Below, piece by piece: positions 9,010 to 17,347 of a DNA stretch of 47,117 nucleotides; within the stretch, counting starts at the first letter, position 1; every line of letters begins with the position of its first letter. This stretch comes from CAZAKZ01 sp964485695. Lineage in GTDB: Bacteria > Planctomycetota > JAFGQW01. Where the stretch lies: assembly GCA_964485695.1 (NCBI GenBank), contig CAZAKZ010000026.1, positions 1-47,117 of the forward strand. The letters are read 5' to 3'. A program made the translations under genes and the position numbers. The notes below the pieces were generated by a model. That model was not told the origin of the DNA. It saw only the letters and a list, made by a program, of their open reading frames with translations, and made no database searches.

Positions 9010-11277
9010 ATGCATCGAAGAATCGAAGATCCCAGGTCACTCCGATGGCCAGCCCGCAACCGCTTCATCCCGGTCGTTTTTCCGGTCTGGCTCCTCGCGT
9101 GCCTGACCCTGACGCTGTGCGCCTCCGCCCAGGGCGTGGACCCGATACCTTTCCAGCGCGTCATTGTCCTCGGATTCGACGGCGCCGATCCGGAACTGCT
9201 GGCCCGGTACATGGCGGCGGGGGAGCTTCCGGCCATCAAGGCGCTGGCCGACAGGGGAAGCTTCCTGCCACTCCAGACCACCACCCCGGCCCAGTCTCCT
9301 GTGAGCTGGCCCTCGATTCTCACGGGACTCAACCCGGGCAAGACGGGCGTCTTCGGATTCCTCTCCCTGAAGGAAGACGGTCCGGCCCTGGAGTATGCCT
9401 TGACGAGGTGGGAAGAGGATCCCTTGCCAGATACCGCGGATCGCCTGTTCATGGTGGCGGGCCTCGGCATCATCGTCGGCCTTATCGTCTGGGTGCTGGC
9501 CAGGATGGTACGTTTGCGGGGCAAGGCGGCCGCCCTGGGGGGCCTGGTGTCGGGGGGGGCCTTGGCAGCAGCCTGCGCCTACTTCCTGTTCACCCTGGTT
9601 CCCGAGAGCCTCCCCACTCCGGTCCCGGTGCGCGAGGGGATTCCCTTCTACGAAATACTCGCCAGGAACGGACGTCGGAGCGTGGTTCTGGAGGGACCCA
9701 TGGACTTCCCGCCTCCGGAAACGGAGGGCCTGCGGATGCTCTGTGGTCTGGGTGTCCCTGACATTGCAGGATCGGATGCCTCCTGGGCTGTGTTCACATC
9801 CGAGATCCTGCCCGTGAGCCGCACCACCACGGGCGGTCGCGTGGTGCTCCTGGAATCACTCGAAGGTGTGAACGAGGTCGAGATTCCCGGTCCGGCCGAT
9901 CCCTTCGTCCAGGATGCGTTGAGACGTCTCCGGACCCGGGGTGTCCAGACCTACGAGGAGGACGAGGAATACCGGCGGCTCGAGCAGCGACGTTTCACCC
10001 GGATCAAGATGCACATTGGTTGGAAACCGGGAGAGGCGCGCGTCCGGCTGGAGCTGCCGGACCTCGAGCCCGTTGTCCTGGAGAAAGGGGATTGGACTCC
10101 TTTTCTTCCCTTGACGTTTCGCGTCAATTCCCTCATCGCCTATCGGGGCCTGGTCCGGTTCTACCTCGATCGAGCTGACTCGGAATTGCGGCTCTACCAG
10201 GAGCCGGTGGGGTGGGATCCCAGTCATCCCAACCGCAAGGTGCCCCTGAGCTCCCCACCCGACTACGTCAAGGTCCTGGCCAGAAAGGAGAACGCCGGTC
10301 CTTTCGAGACCGCGGGCTGGGCCTGCGCCACCAATGCGCTACGAGACCGCATGATCGACGAAAAGACGTTCATCCAGGATGTCATGGATGGGATGCAGCG
10401 GCGGGAGGCCATGCTCCGGATGGAGCTGGAAAAAAAGGACTGGCAGTGCCTCTTTGCCGTCTTCACGGGCGTGGATCGTCTCCAGCACATGCTCTGGCGC
10501 CATCTCGACGAGGACCATCCTGCGCACCGATCCGAGGAGGCCGGTGCCGGGCAAGCTGCCCTGCTCGGGATGTACAAGGCGCTGGACCGCATCGTGGATC
10601 GGGTGACCCGGTATTACCTGGAGGAGGACACGGCGCTCGTCGTGCTGTCGGACCACGGATTCACCTCGTTTCGCTGGGGCGTGAACCTCAACACCTGGCT
10701 CAAGAAGCAGGGCTACCTGGCCGTGAAATCAGGCGGCGTCCGGCCGCCTTCCATGGGCGAGCCCTTTCCAGCCGTGGACTGGTCGCGGACCCGGGCCTTC
10801 GCCTTCGGACTCGGGCAGATCCGCATCAACGTGAAGAGGGGGAAGCGTGAATCACGCGGCATCGTAGCGCCGGAGGCGTACGCCGCTCTCGTTCGGGAAA
10901 TCGCGGATAAATTGATGCAGCTGAAGCACGAGGGAAAAACCGTCGTCCATCGCGTGGATGTCCGGGATCGTGCCTATTCGGGGCCACACCTCCACAGAGC
11001 TCCGGATATCCTTCCGGGCTTCGTACGCGGGTACCGGGTTTCGGGAGCAACGGTCTACGGTGGGGTCCCCCCGCGGATCTTCGAGCCCAACGAGTCCAAC
11101 TGGAGCGGAGACCACTGTTCGGTCTCCCCCGATCTGGTGCCGGGCATCCTCGTGACCAGCCTGAAGCTCGGGGCCACGAGGGCGAGCGGCGTGGATATCG
11201 CACCGACGATCCTGTCCCTCCTGGGAGTGAAATACTCGGGGGGATTCGACGGCAAGGCGCTCTCCCTAAAACCGTGA
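9010..11277 (+). CDS. Membrane-anchored alkaline phosphatase superfamily phosphodiesterase
   Basis: A 755-residue protein of the type I phosphodiesterase/nucleotide pyrophosphatase group in the alkaline phosphatase superfamily. An N-terminal hydrophobic segment (about 20-40) exports it. Metal and catalytic positions are visible: Asp57 in VLGFDGADP, probable nucleophile Ser96 in TTPAQSPVSWPS, Asp548-His549 in LSDHGF and Asp701-His702 in SGDH. Two further hydrophobic segments at about 147-200 are inserted between the nucleophile region and the rest, which is unusual and suggests that the catalytic domain lies against the membrane. The C-terminal VDIAPTILSLLG is typical of the family. Substrates could be phosphodiesters, phosphonates or envelope lipid head groups; sequence alone does not decide. 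It overlaps or nearly touches the following related gene, so the two are likely one transcript. Confidence 0.9.
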   Translation: MHRRIEDPRSLRWPARNRFIPVVFPVWLLACLTLTLCASAQGVDPIPFQRVIVLGFDGADPELLARYMAAGELPAIKALADRGSFLPLQTTTPAQSPVSWPSILTGLNPGKTGVFGFLSLKEDGPALEYALTRWEEDPLPDTADRLFMVAGLGIIVGLIVWVLARMVRLRGKAAALGGLVSGGALAAACAYFLFTLVPESLPTPVPVREGIPFYEILARNGRRSVVLEGPMDFPPPETEGLRMLCGLGVPDIAGSDASWAVFTSEILPVSRTTTGGRVVLLESLEGVNEVEIPGPADPFVQDALRRLRTRGVQTYEEDEEYRRLEQRRFTRIKMHIGWKPGEARVRLELPDLEPVVLEKGDWTPFLPLTFRVNSLIAYRGLVRFYLDRADSELRLYQEPVGWDPSHPNRKVPLSSPPDYVKVLARKENAGPFETAGWACATNALRDRMIDEKTFIQDVMDGMQRREAMLRMELEKKDWQCLFAVFTGVDRLQHMLWRHLDEDHPAHRSEEAGAGQAALLGMYKALDRIVDRVTRYYLEEDTALVVLSDHGFTSFRWGVNLNTWLKKQGYLAVKSGGVRPPSMGEPFPAVDWSRTRAFAFGLGQIRINVKRGKRESRGIVAPEAYAALVREIADKLMQLKHEGKTVVHRVDVRDRAYSGPHLHRAPDILPGFVRGYRVSGATVYGGVPPRIFEPNESNWSGDHCSVSPDLVPGILVTSLKLGATRASGVDIAPTILSLLGVKYSGGFDGKALSLKP

Positions 11278-11297
11278 GGGTGGAAAGCGGATTTCTC

Positions 11298-12962
11298 ATG
11301 CGCAAAGCCGTGGTGGGCGTGATTCTGGCCTGGTTCTCGATTGCGGGGGTCGTTCTGATCGCCCTCGCAATGGGGCCTGGAACGTCCATCGAGACCGGAT
11401 CTGATCTTGCCGTGGCCGGATCCGTGTCCCTGGCAACCGGGGGGGGCGCCACTCTTTTACTGTTCGTCCTGCTCTGGGTCCTGTCCCTTTTGATCCGCCT
11501 CGGCAGGCGAGGATTCCGATCCGGAATCCTCGAGGAGGTCCTCTCGATTCTGGCCGTATTTGCCCTGGGCCTCTGTTTCTTCAAGGCCGCGCTCACCCCC
11601 GCTCCCTCGCCGTTGCTCCTGGTCGTGGGTGCCCTGGGGGCCGTGGTTGCGGGCAAGGGAATCGGCGCCGCCGCAGCCCGGGCCATGGCAGGCTCCACAG
11701 CCGTTTTTGGACGGGCCCCGGGCCGGGCAAAGCGCCTGGGCGTTCCCCTCGCTCTTCTCACGGCCCTGGCCGTCGGATTCTGGCTCCGTCCACCCGCTCC
11801 CGCCGTGCCCGTTTCTTCTTTGTCGCAGGGTATGGCGGAGATCGGATCCAGGCCCGCGGTGAAAGTCCTTTGTGTATTCGTGGACGGTGTGGATGGGCAA
11901 GAACTCCAGGCGCTGGCGTCCGCCTTCGGGCCCGGGGATTCGACATCCCTGACGTGGGGAGGAGACGTGGCGCCTCCTTGCTTCTGGCACACCCTCGTCA
12001 CCGGCCACGAACCATTGGATCACGGGCTCACGGGATCCCGGGCGCGTCGAGTGCTGGAGCGCAGGCATGCGGTATACGAGGCGGTTGTTCGAAGCGGATT
12101 CCTGGATGCTCTGGAAGTCGTGGCAGGATTTACTCCGGTGGATGCATGGAAGCCTGTAGATCCCTATACCACGGGTCTGAAGCCCGTCTGGACCGTGGTC
12201 TCGGAATCCGGAAACACGGCAGGGCTGGTCAACGTCGGATTCACCTGGCCGGCCCCCAAGGTCCGCCGTTTCTCGGTGTCCGATGTGGCGTCCCGTCGCC
12301 TTGCAGGGGGGGCGACGCAGCGCTCGGAACGGCTGGACATGAGGGATCTGGTCTGGCCGATGGAGGAGGATGCTTGGGTCGAGGAGATCCGACGCCTCGG
12401 CCGGGAGAAGCCGGCAAAGTCCCCGGCCCCGGGCGCGGCCTTCCCCGGGGATTTCTTTGCGTTGCGCGCCCTGGACAAGGGCGTGCAGCGGTTCACGCCG
12501 ATTCCCGATTTTCTGGCCGTGCAACTCATCGGGCCGGATCTGATCCGCCTCGCCGGCAGGAAGGCCGGGGTTCGAAAGAAACACCTCGAGGATCTCCGGG
12601 AGGCCCTGAGGATTCGGAGCCGAATCTGGAGGCCTCGGCCTTCAGATCAGCTGGTTGTATTCGTAGGGCATCCGGGCACCTTAAGGACCGGCCATCCAGC
12701 CACGGTGTGGCTGTCTCTTCGCGATGCTTTTTCACGGGATCCCGGATCCGTGGCCATCCGGGATCTGTTTCCGACTCTGGTGCATGGCATGGGGATTCCT
12801 TTGAGCCGGGAGGTGGCCGGGACCGTGGACCTACGCATGTTGCCGGAGAAGATCGCCGGACTGGAGGTCAAATTCGTGGCATCCTATGGTCGGAAGCGGC
12901 CCGAAGTGGGGCCCAGGATTCCCAGGCGCCCCGGAGCTCCGGATCTTCCATACCTGAAATAA
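11298..12962 (+). CDS. Membrane protein with degenerate alkaline-phosphatase-like domain
   Basis: A 554-residue protein. I prefer ATG 11298, preceded by GGAAAGCGG, over the GTG at 11274 that overlaps the previous stop. About four to five hydrophobic segments fill residues 1-175. A soluble domain follows that begins like the alkaline phosphatase superfamily (VLCVFVDGVDG, Asp196). The nucleophile region reads PPCFWHTLVTG, with Pro where the upstream neighbour has Ser96. The usual Ser-Asp-His-Gly motif has become VGHPG. Both losses suggest an inactive homologue that may bind or regulate rather than hydrolyse. It lies directly behind the apparently active relative, so a complex of active and inactive partners is a reasonable inference. 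Superfamily membership rests on motif spacing and context, not on strong similarity. Confidence 0.8.
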   Translation: MRKAVVGVILAWFSIAGVVLIALAMGPGTSIETGSDLAVAGSVSLATGGGATLLLFVLLWVLSLLIRLGRRGFRSGILEEVLSILAVFALGLCFFKAALTPAPSPLLLVVGALGAVVAGKGIGAAAARAMAGSTAVFGRAPGRAKRLGVPLALLTALAVGFWLRPPAPAVPVSSLSQGMAEIGSRPAVKVLCVFVDGVDGQELQALASAFGPGDSTSLTWGGDVAPPCFWHTLVTGHEPLDHGLTGSRARRVLERRHAVYEAVVRSGFLDALEVVAGFTPVDAWKPVDPYTTGLKPVWTVVSESGNTAGLVNVGFTWPAPKVRRFSVSDVASRRLAGGATQRSERLDMRDLVWPMEEDAWVEEIRRLGREKPAKSPAPGAAFPGDFFALRALDKGVQRFTPIPDFLAVQLIGPDLIRLAGRKAGVRKKHLEDLREALRIRSRIWRPRPSDQLVVFVGHPGTLRTGHPATVWLSLRDAFSRDPGSVAIRDLFPTLVHGMGIPLSREVAGTVDLRMLPEKIAGLEVKFVASYGRKRPEVGPRIPRRPGAPDLPYLK

Positions 12963-13339
12963 TGCCAGATCCCGGCAGGAAATCTGCAACATCCGGAGTT
13001 GAAAAGACGTTGAGACTCGGGACACAGAGCTCGATATCCCGGTTGCTCCAGTCCGAGACGTTCGGTTCCTGCGGACGTCTTTCAATCTTCGTGATGATCC
13101 CAACCTGCAATCGGGAATGGACTTCGAGCTGATCGGGAATCCCTCGGCGACCGGAATGCCGCGTACCTGTCAGGCGTACGCCGGCGAAATCTACCAGGAT
13201 TGACGGGGCTTGAATCTGGTTATTCAAGTAGAAGGGTAGGGGATTGGCCATTCTTTGGATATAGTTTAAACCAGCGTCTAGGGGTTGAAAGGGAGTCACC
13301 CGGCAAGGGCCAAGCCTGTTCTGTTATGGAGGTGACCCA
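12963..13339. other. Intergenic region with leader signals for the 13340 gene
   Basis: This 377 bp separates the phosphatase-like pair from the next plus-strand gene and contains no convincing gene. It holds a perfect 7-bp inverted repeat, described separately, and a weak promoter-like pair (TTGACG at 13200 with TATTCA 15 bp later). The strong ribosome site GGAGGTG at 13328 belongs to the downstream gene. Confidence 0.4.
13209..13228. promoter_or_regulatory. Perfect 7-bp inverted repeat upstream of the 13340 gene
   Basis: CTTGAAT and ATTCAAG flank a 6-nt spacer (CTGGTT), about 110 bp before the start codon. It overlaps the only promoter-like sequence there. This geometry fits either a repressor operator or an RNA hairpin in the leader. 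Confidence 0.35.
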
Positions 13340-14677
13340 ATGGTTGGACGAGGGATCGTCTCCCTGATTTCCATTCTCTTTCTCGTTACCTCGGCTCCGG
13401 GGCAGACCTCCACCGACACCAAGCTTATCGTCACGGCGTTGGGAGCTACACCCTACCAGTCCCTTCTCTTCAGCGTCGACACGAAAAACGGGGTCGTCAC
13501 CACACTCTTCAACGATCCGCAGGGGAATTTCCTCGGCCTCGGCATGGACAGCGATAATGTCGGTTATGTCGTGGCCTACGAGGGCAAGTCGGTCGCCGGG
13601 CTCCACTTTCTGGCCCAGAAGGGTGCGTCAACGTCCATCGTCCAGACAGAGCGGAAGCTGAATCCCGAGGCGAAGTTCAATTGCGTGAACTTAACGTCCG
13701 AGGGGGCCTGGGTGGTCGGCACCGGTATCGCCCAGGGAGCCGGTAGAATCCGCTCCCTTATCCCGGGAGACGGTAGCTTTCACGACATCGACAATTTTCC
13801 CGGGTATGAGGTTTCCTGCTTCCTCATCGAACGTACCCGGGCCAGGTTCATCCTGGCTCTGAATGGCCAGGACGGTGTTGTCTGTTCTTACGACCCCTAC
13901 ATTATCTCGTCCAGAAGCATTCTGGCATCGGGCCTCGGCCGCATTACCGACCTGATCCAGGATCCCGACTCCGGAGGGTACCTCGTTTCCACCAGGGATA
14001 AGAAGGCACCGATTCTCTATGTCGGGGCCCAATCCCGGGACAGCGTGGTGAAGACCTTTACCTTTCCCATTTCCCTTTTCCCGACCGGTACCGGCGTGGA
14101 TGCCCTGGCCCTGGACACGAGGAACGACTCCGGTGGAAAACGAAACCTGTGGGTCCTGGTATCCGATCGTCTGTATCGCATCGAATGGCAGGCCGCTACC
14201 CGGACCCTCGTTTTTCCCAGTCCGGTGATCAAGTACACCCTGCCCACCAAGCAACCCACCGCGATGATCATGGAGGGAGACCGGGACTTCCTGCTCACGA
14301 GCAACAAGCCGGATAAGAAGAAACCAGAAGCGATCCTCAGCCTTCGCCTGGGTCCTCTGTTTAAGGACCAGACCTACTACCTGGGAGCCTCCCTGGCCGT
14401 ACAGCCGGGAATCGTCCTCGCCAGAGGTCGTATGATCAACCTCGCTCCGGATCCCCTTTTCTTCATGTCCCTGACCGGGCAACTCCCCATGATGTTTGAG
14501 GAGTTCACGGGGAGCACGGGACCCACAGGAGAGGTGACCGGCAGGATCACCGGTCCCAAGGGATGGGAAAGGGTGCTGAAGGGGCTCCCCATCTATATCG
14601 CGGGGATCGTCATCGACCCCGCGGTACCCGGCAGGGTGAGAACCGTGACCAATACCGTGGGGCTCATCCTCTTCTGA
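13340..14677 (+). CDS. Secreted protein of unknown function, beta-rich
   Basis: A 445-residue protein with a clean signal peptide (MVGRGIVSLISILFLVTSAP then GQTS). The start is fixed by a strong GGAGGTG site at 13328-13334. The mature protein has repeated short beta-strand patterns with Asp/Asn-Gly turns (SLLFSVDTKNGVVTTLF, GGYLVSTRDKKAPILYVG, NLWVLVSDRLYRIEW), as in secreted beta-propellers of the kind that summarise key-value displays. I recognise no catalytic motif. The gene is a single transcription unit: its own leader lies upstream, and an intrinsic terminator follows 22 bp after the stop. A surface or extracellular binding role is possible. No function is assigned. Confidence 0.85.
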   Translation: MVGRGIVSLISILFLVTSAPGQTSTDTKLIVTALGATPYQSLLFSVDTKNGVVTTLFNDPQGNFLGLGMDSDNVGYVVAYEGKSVAGLHFLAQKGASTSIVQTERKLNPEAKFNCVNLTSEGAWVVGTGIAQGAGRIRSLIPGDGSFHDIDNFPGYEVSCFLIERTRARFILALNGQDGVVCSYDPYIISSRSILASGLGRITDLIQDPDSGGYLVSTRDKKAPILYVGAQSRDSVVKTFTFPISLFPTGTGVDALALDTRNDSGGKRNLWVLVSDRLYRIEWQAATRTLVFPSPVIKYTLPTKQPTAMIMEGDRDFLLTSNKPDKKKPEAILSLRLGPLFKDQTYYLGASLAVQPGIVLARGRMINLAPDPLFFMSLTGQLPMMFEEFTGSTGPTGEVTGRITGPKGWERVLKGLPIYIAGIVIDPAVPGRVRTVTNTVGLILF

Positions 14678-14699
14678 TCCCCGAACAGGAAGATCACCC

Positions 14700-14726
14700 C
14701 CGCGGGGGGGCCTTACCCGCGGTTTT
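14700..14726 (+). terminator. Intrinsic terminator of the 13340 gene
   Basis: CCGCGGG (14700-14706) pairs perfectly with CCCGCGG (14716-14722) around a 9-nt loop and is followed by TTTT. It overlaps the last codons of the convergent isomerase gene. On the minus strand no T-run follows, so it acts mainly on plus-strand transcription. Confidence 0.6.
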
Positions 14727-16188
14727 CGAAGGGTGGCTTGTTCTCCGCCTTGAGCCGGTCCAGGAAGATGTTCTTCAGCTTTGCCTCGGCCACCCTCTCC
14801 TTGAACCAGTCGCCCGCGCGCGACCGTAAGACCCTGTCCATTACTTCTTCGAAGGGGGCGGTGGGCTTTTTCTCAAGGACCTGAATCAGGTGATATCCGA
14901 ACCGCGTGCGGACGGGTTCAGAGACCTGTCCTACATCGAGTTTGAAGGCTGCCTCGGAGAAGACCGGATCCATGCGGCCCTTTTTGAAGATGAAGCCGAC
15001 TTCCCCCCCCCTGAACTTCGACGAGTCGTCTGAGGCAAGGCGAGCAACCTTTTCGAACTTGTCTCCTCCAAGAATGCGGCGGCGAATATCCTGGATTCGC
15101 TTCAGGGCCTCTTCCGGATCTCGTCCCTTGGAAAAGCGCTGGTCGGGATTCCGGGTGCGGACCAGGATATGTCTGACGTGGACGGAAGGGCCGAGTCGGT
15201 CCTGGTTCTTCCCGTAATATACTTTCAGGTCCTCGTCCTTGTGGAGGAACCGGACCAGCTTCAGGATCGCCACATTGGACCAGAAACCGGCATCTTTCTT
15301 CTTTTCCTCGATGGATGTCCCGAGTTGCTTCAGGATGGCCTCGTACGAGATTCCACGGGTCTGGGGATTCCGGGCATATCGCCTGCGCTCGTTTTCGACG
15401 GCTTCGTCCAGGTCCTTATCCGTGACGGTGTGCCCGTGTTTTTTCAGCAGGGACCGTAACAGCCGTTCCTTGAGGAGTCGATCCAGTTCTCGGGCCTTTT
15501 CCCTCAGGGGGAGGTTCTTCAACACGCGGGCTCCGAACTCCGTCACGGTAACCTCCTCTTGGCCCACCCGGAGGACGACTCCGTGAGGGAGGTCTTCCGG
15601 GGAGGAAGAGATCTTGACTGTACCGGCTCGGTCGCTCAACCATTTCCTGGCTTCATCGTCAGGTACCGGATGGCCCGGGCCGAGGTTCTTTTCGCTCCGG
15701 ATGATCTTCTTCAAGGCGATCAGCATTTCGAGGTAGGTTGTGAATTCCGCCTTCGAGATGTTCTTCCGGGCCAGTACGGCCATCAGGTCCAGCTTGCCCT
15801 TCGTCTCCTTTGCCACCCGTTCGTCGAGGATTTTGAATTCCTTTTTTACCTCTTCGGCGCTGGTCGTGATCTTCAGTTTGTCGGCCGCCGATTTCACGAG
15901 AATCCGGTCCCGGAAGTCATTGAGGAGGTTCTTTCCCAGGGATTCATTGCGGTACTTACCGGTCAGATAGAGGATAAATTCTTTCTGAGAAACGTCCTTG
16001 TCGCCGAGAGCACCGACAGGCCTGTCGACAGGTCTGTCGACATTTCCACTGACGCCGTCGGGATTCTGGCCTGCCAGGGTAGACAGGGCTTGCAGGACGA
16101 GAAAGAAAACAATCAGGGTGCGGGACAACGAACACCTCGATTCATCCAGGAAGAACTGGCGGCCGGGTCGGCCATCCGGGTCTTGCAT
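14713..16188 (-). CDS. SurA/PpiC-like peptidyl-prolyl cis-trans isomerase
   Basis: A 491-residue exported folding factor. A hydrophobic signal (SRTLIVFFLVLQALSTLAG) lies at about residues 22-40. TTG 16128, behind GAGGTG, would give a shorter and more standard signal peptide, so the start is uncertain between 16188 and 16128. Two SurA-N-like helical segments follow: about 60-165 (DVSQKEFILYL) and about 195-310 (EVTVTEFGARVL). One parvulin rotamase domain covers about 320-430 with typical VRHILVRT, GGEVGFIFKKGRMDPVFSEA and GYHLIQVLE motifs. A basic helical tail ends the protein. SurA-like proteins hold and isomerise outer-membrane or secreted clients in the periplasm. It is the last gene of the chaperone cluster, 8 bp behind the zinc-ribbon gene. 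Confidence 0.92.
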   Translation of the reverse strand: MQDPDGRPGRQFFLDESRCSLSRTLIVFFLVLQALSTLAGQNPDGVSGNVDRPVDRPVGALGDKDVSQKEFILYLTGKYRNESLGKNLLNDFRDRILVKSAADKLKITTSAEEVKKEFKILDERVAKETKGKLDLMAVLARKNISKAEFTTYLEMLIALKKIIRSEKNLGPGHPVPDDEARKWLSDRAGTVKISSSPEDLPHGVVLRVGQEEVTVTEFGARVLKNLPLREKARELDRLLKERLLRSLLKKHGHTVTDKDLDEAVENERRRYARNPQTRGISYEAILKQLGTSIEEKKKDAGFWSNVAILKLVRFLHKDEDLKVYYGKNQDRLGPSVHVRHILVRTRNPDQRFSKGRDPEEALKRIQDIRRRILGGDKFEKVARLASDDSSKFRGGEVGFIFKKGRMDPVFSEAAFKLDVGQVSEPVRTRFGYHLIQVLEKKPTAPFEEVMDRVLRSRAGDWFKERVAEAKLKNIFLDRLKAENKPPFENRG

Positions 16189-16195
16189 ATGTCAC

Positions 16196-16504
16196 TCAAT
16201 CCGTTGCAGTGGACTCCTTGACCGAAGAGTCGGTCTTCTTCTCGGATTTCGAGGAATCCGATTTTTCCGCCGTACCGTTCATTGAGTTCTTCTCGGCTCT
16301 CTGGGCGGCCTTGTAGGAGTCGCTCCGGTAGTCCGTGGTATAAAAGCCGTTCCCCTTGAACAGGATACCGGCTCCAGCGCTGATCTGGCGCTTCAGCTTC
16401 AAGGCACCGCATTCGGGACACTTCCGTTTCGGAGCCGCTGATATGGACTGGAAGAAATCGACGTGGGCGCTGCAGGCGTTGCAGATATACTCGTATGTGG
16501 GCAT
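16196..16504 (-). CDS. FmdB-family zinc ribbon protein
   Basis: A 102-residue protein beginning MPTYEYICNACSAHVDFFQS, the hallmark of the FmdB/CxxC_CxxC_SSSS putative regulatory family. The zinc ligands are Cys8, Cys11, Cys29 and Cys32. After the ribbon comes a short GILFKGNGFYTTDYR segment, conserved in the family, then a Lys/Ser/Glu-rich disordered tail. The biochemical role of these proteins is not established. It sits between grpE and the periplasmic isomerase, and its start lies within a 14-bp tandem repeat that also covers the end of grpE, so its translation may depend on that repeat. Confidence 0.9.
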   Translation of the reverse strand: MPTYEYICNACSAHVDFFQSISAAPKRKCPECGALKLKRQISAGAGILFKGNGFYTTDYRSDSYKAAQRAEKNSMNGTAEKSDSSKSEKKTDSSVKESTATD

Positions 16505-16557
16505 GTTCTATTATCCTATGTTCTCTGTTCTATGTTCTCTATTCTATGTCCTCGGTC
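16502..16557. repeat. Tandem repeat of about 14 bp between grpE and the zinc-ribbon gene
   Basis: Two near-identical units CTATGTTCTCTGTT (16516) and CTATGTTCTCTATT (16530) are followed by a degenerate third at 16544 and preceded by a partial copy. The array covers the last codons of grpE, the gap and the ribosome site of the next gene. Its pyrimidine-rich plus strand is A/G-rich on the mRNA. Confidence 0.6.
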
Positions 16558-17345
16558 TCTTCATCTCGTTCGTTCACATTGTCGTTTTTGTCCTGGCCGT
16601 TCCGGTCATTCTCGGCATCGGTGGGAGACGATTGCGGAGCCTGGCTCACCACGACCTTGGCGGGTCGAATCAAGCGGCCTGAAATCTGAAAGCCCCGGTG
16701 TGTGGTCTCGAGAATGGTACCTGCGGGGTGATCCAGATCCTCTACTTGCAGGATGGCCTCGTGCACCTTGGGATCGAAAGGTTCGCCGTCGGAGGGAATC
16801 TCTTCCACTCCCCCGGCCTTCAAGGCTTCCTGAAACCGGCTGCAAATCATCTCGAAACCCTTCCGCAGGGCTTCGACGTCGGAGGCCTCGCCCGTGGCCT
16901 TCATGGCCCGGTCCATATCATCGATGAACGGAAGCAACTCCTGGACGAAGCGACAGATCGAGGCGGATTCCCACTCGCGACGTTCCTTCTCAACCCACTT
17001 CTTGTGGTTCAGGAAATCGGCGCGTTCCCGCTTCAAACGTTCAAGGAAGTCGTCTTTTTCCCTTGTGAGCTTCTCGATGAGGTCCTGGGTCGTTGGTGCT
17101 GCACCTTCATCGGAGTCGGAAGCACCCGGCTCCTGCTTGGATGTGTTCCCGGCTTCGAGAACCGCGTCAGGATCCGGGGCTCGGTCCTCGGCGCCGGTTT
17201 CCGGTGTCTCGTCCCTTGTCGGCTCACCAGGACCTGCGGTATCCCCGGTATCCCCATTGGCTTCCTCACGAGACCTCACGGGAGATTCAGCCGAAGCGTT
17301 TTTTCGGGATTTCTTTTGGGCTTTTTTATTGACGTTATCCGACAT
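16539..17345 (-). CDS. grpE: GrpE, nucleotide exchange factor for DnaK
   Basis: A 268-residue protein, longer than the usual 180-200 because of a roughly 85-residue acidic, disordered N-terminal region (MSDNVNKKAQKKSRKNAS onward) and a charged tail. Residues about 86-150 form the long coiled-coil helix (DLIEKLTREKDDFLERLKRE). The C-terminal beta domain keeps family motifs: FEMICSRFQEAL, GVEEIPSDGEPFDPKVHEA and a TTHRGFQISGRLIRPAKVVV strand pair. GrpE releases ADP from DnaK. Its start lies 2 bp behind the dnaJ stop, so the two are translationally coupled. dnaK itself is not in this window. Confidence 0.96.
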   Translation of the reverse strand: MSDNVNKKAQKKSRKNASAESPVRSREEANGDTGDTAGPGEPTRDETPETGAEDRAPDPDAVLEAGNTSKQEPGASDSDEGAAPTTQDLIEKLTREKDDFLERLKRERADFLNHKKWVEKERREWESASICRFVQELLPFIDDMDRAMKATGEASDVEALRKGFEMICSRFQEALKAGGVEEIPSDGEPFDPKVHEAILQVEDLDHPAGTILETTHRGFQISGRLIRPAKVVVSQAPQSSPTDAENDRNGQDKNDNVNERDEETEDIE

Positions 17346-17347
17346 GG

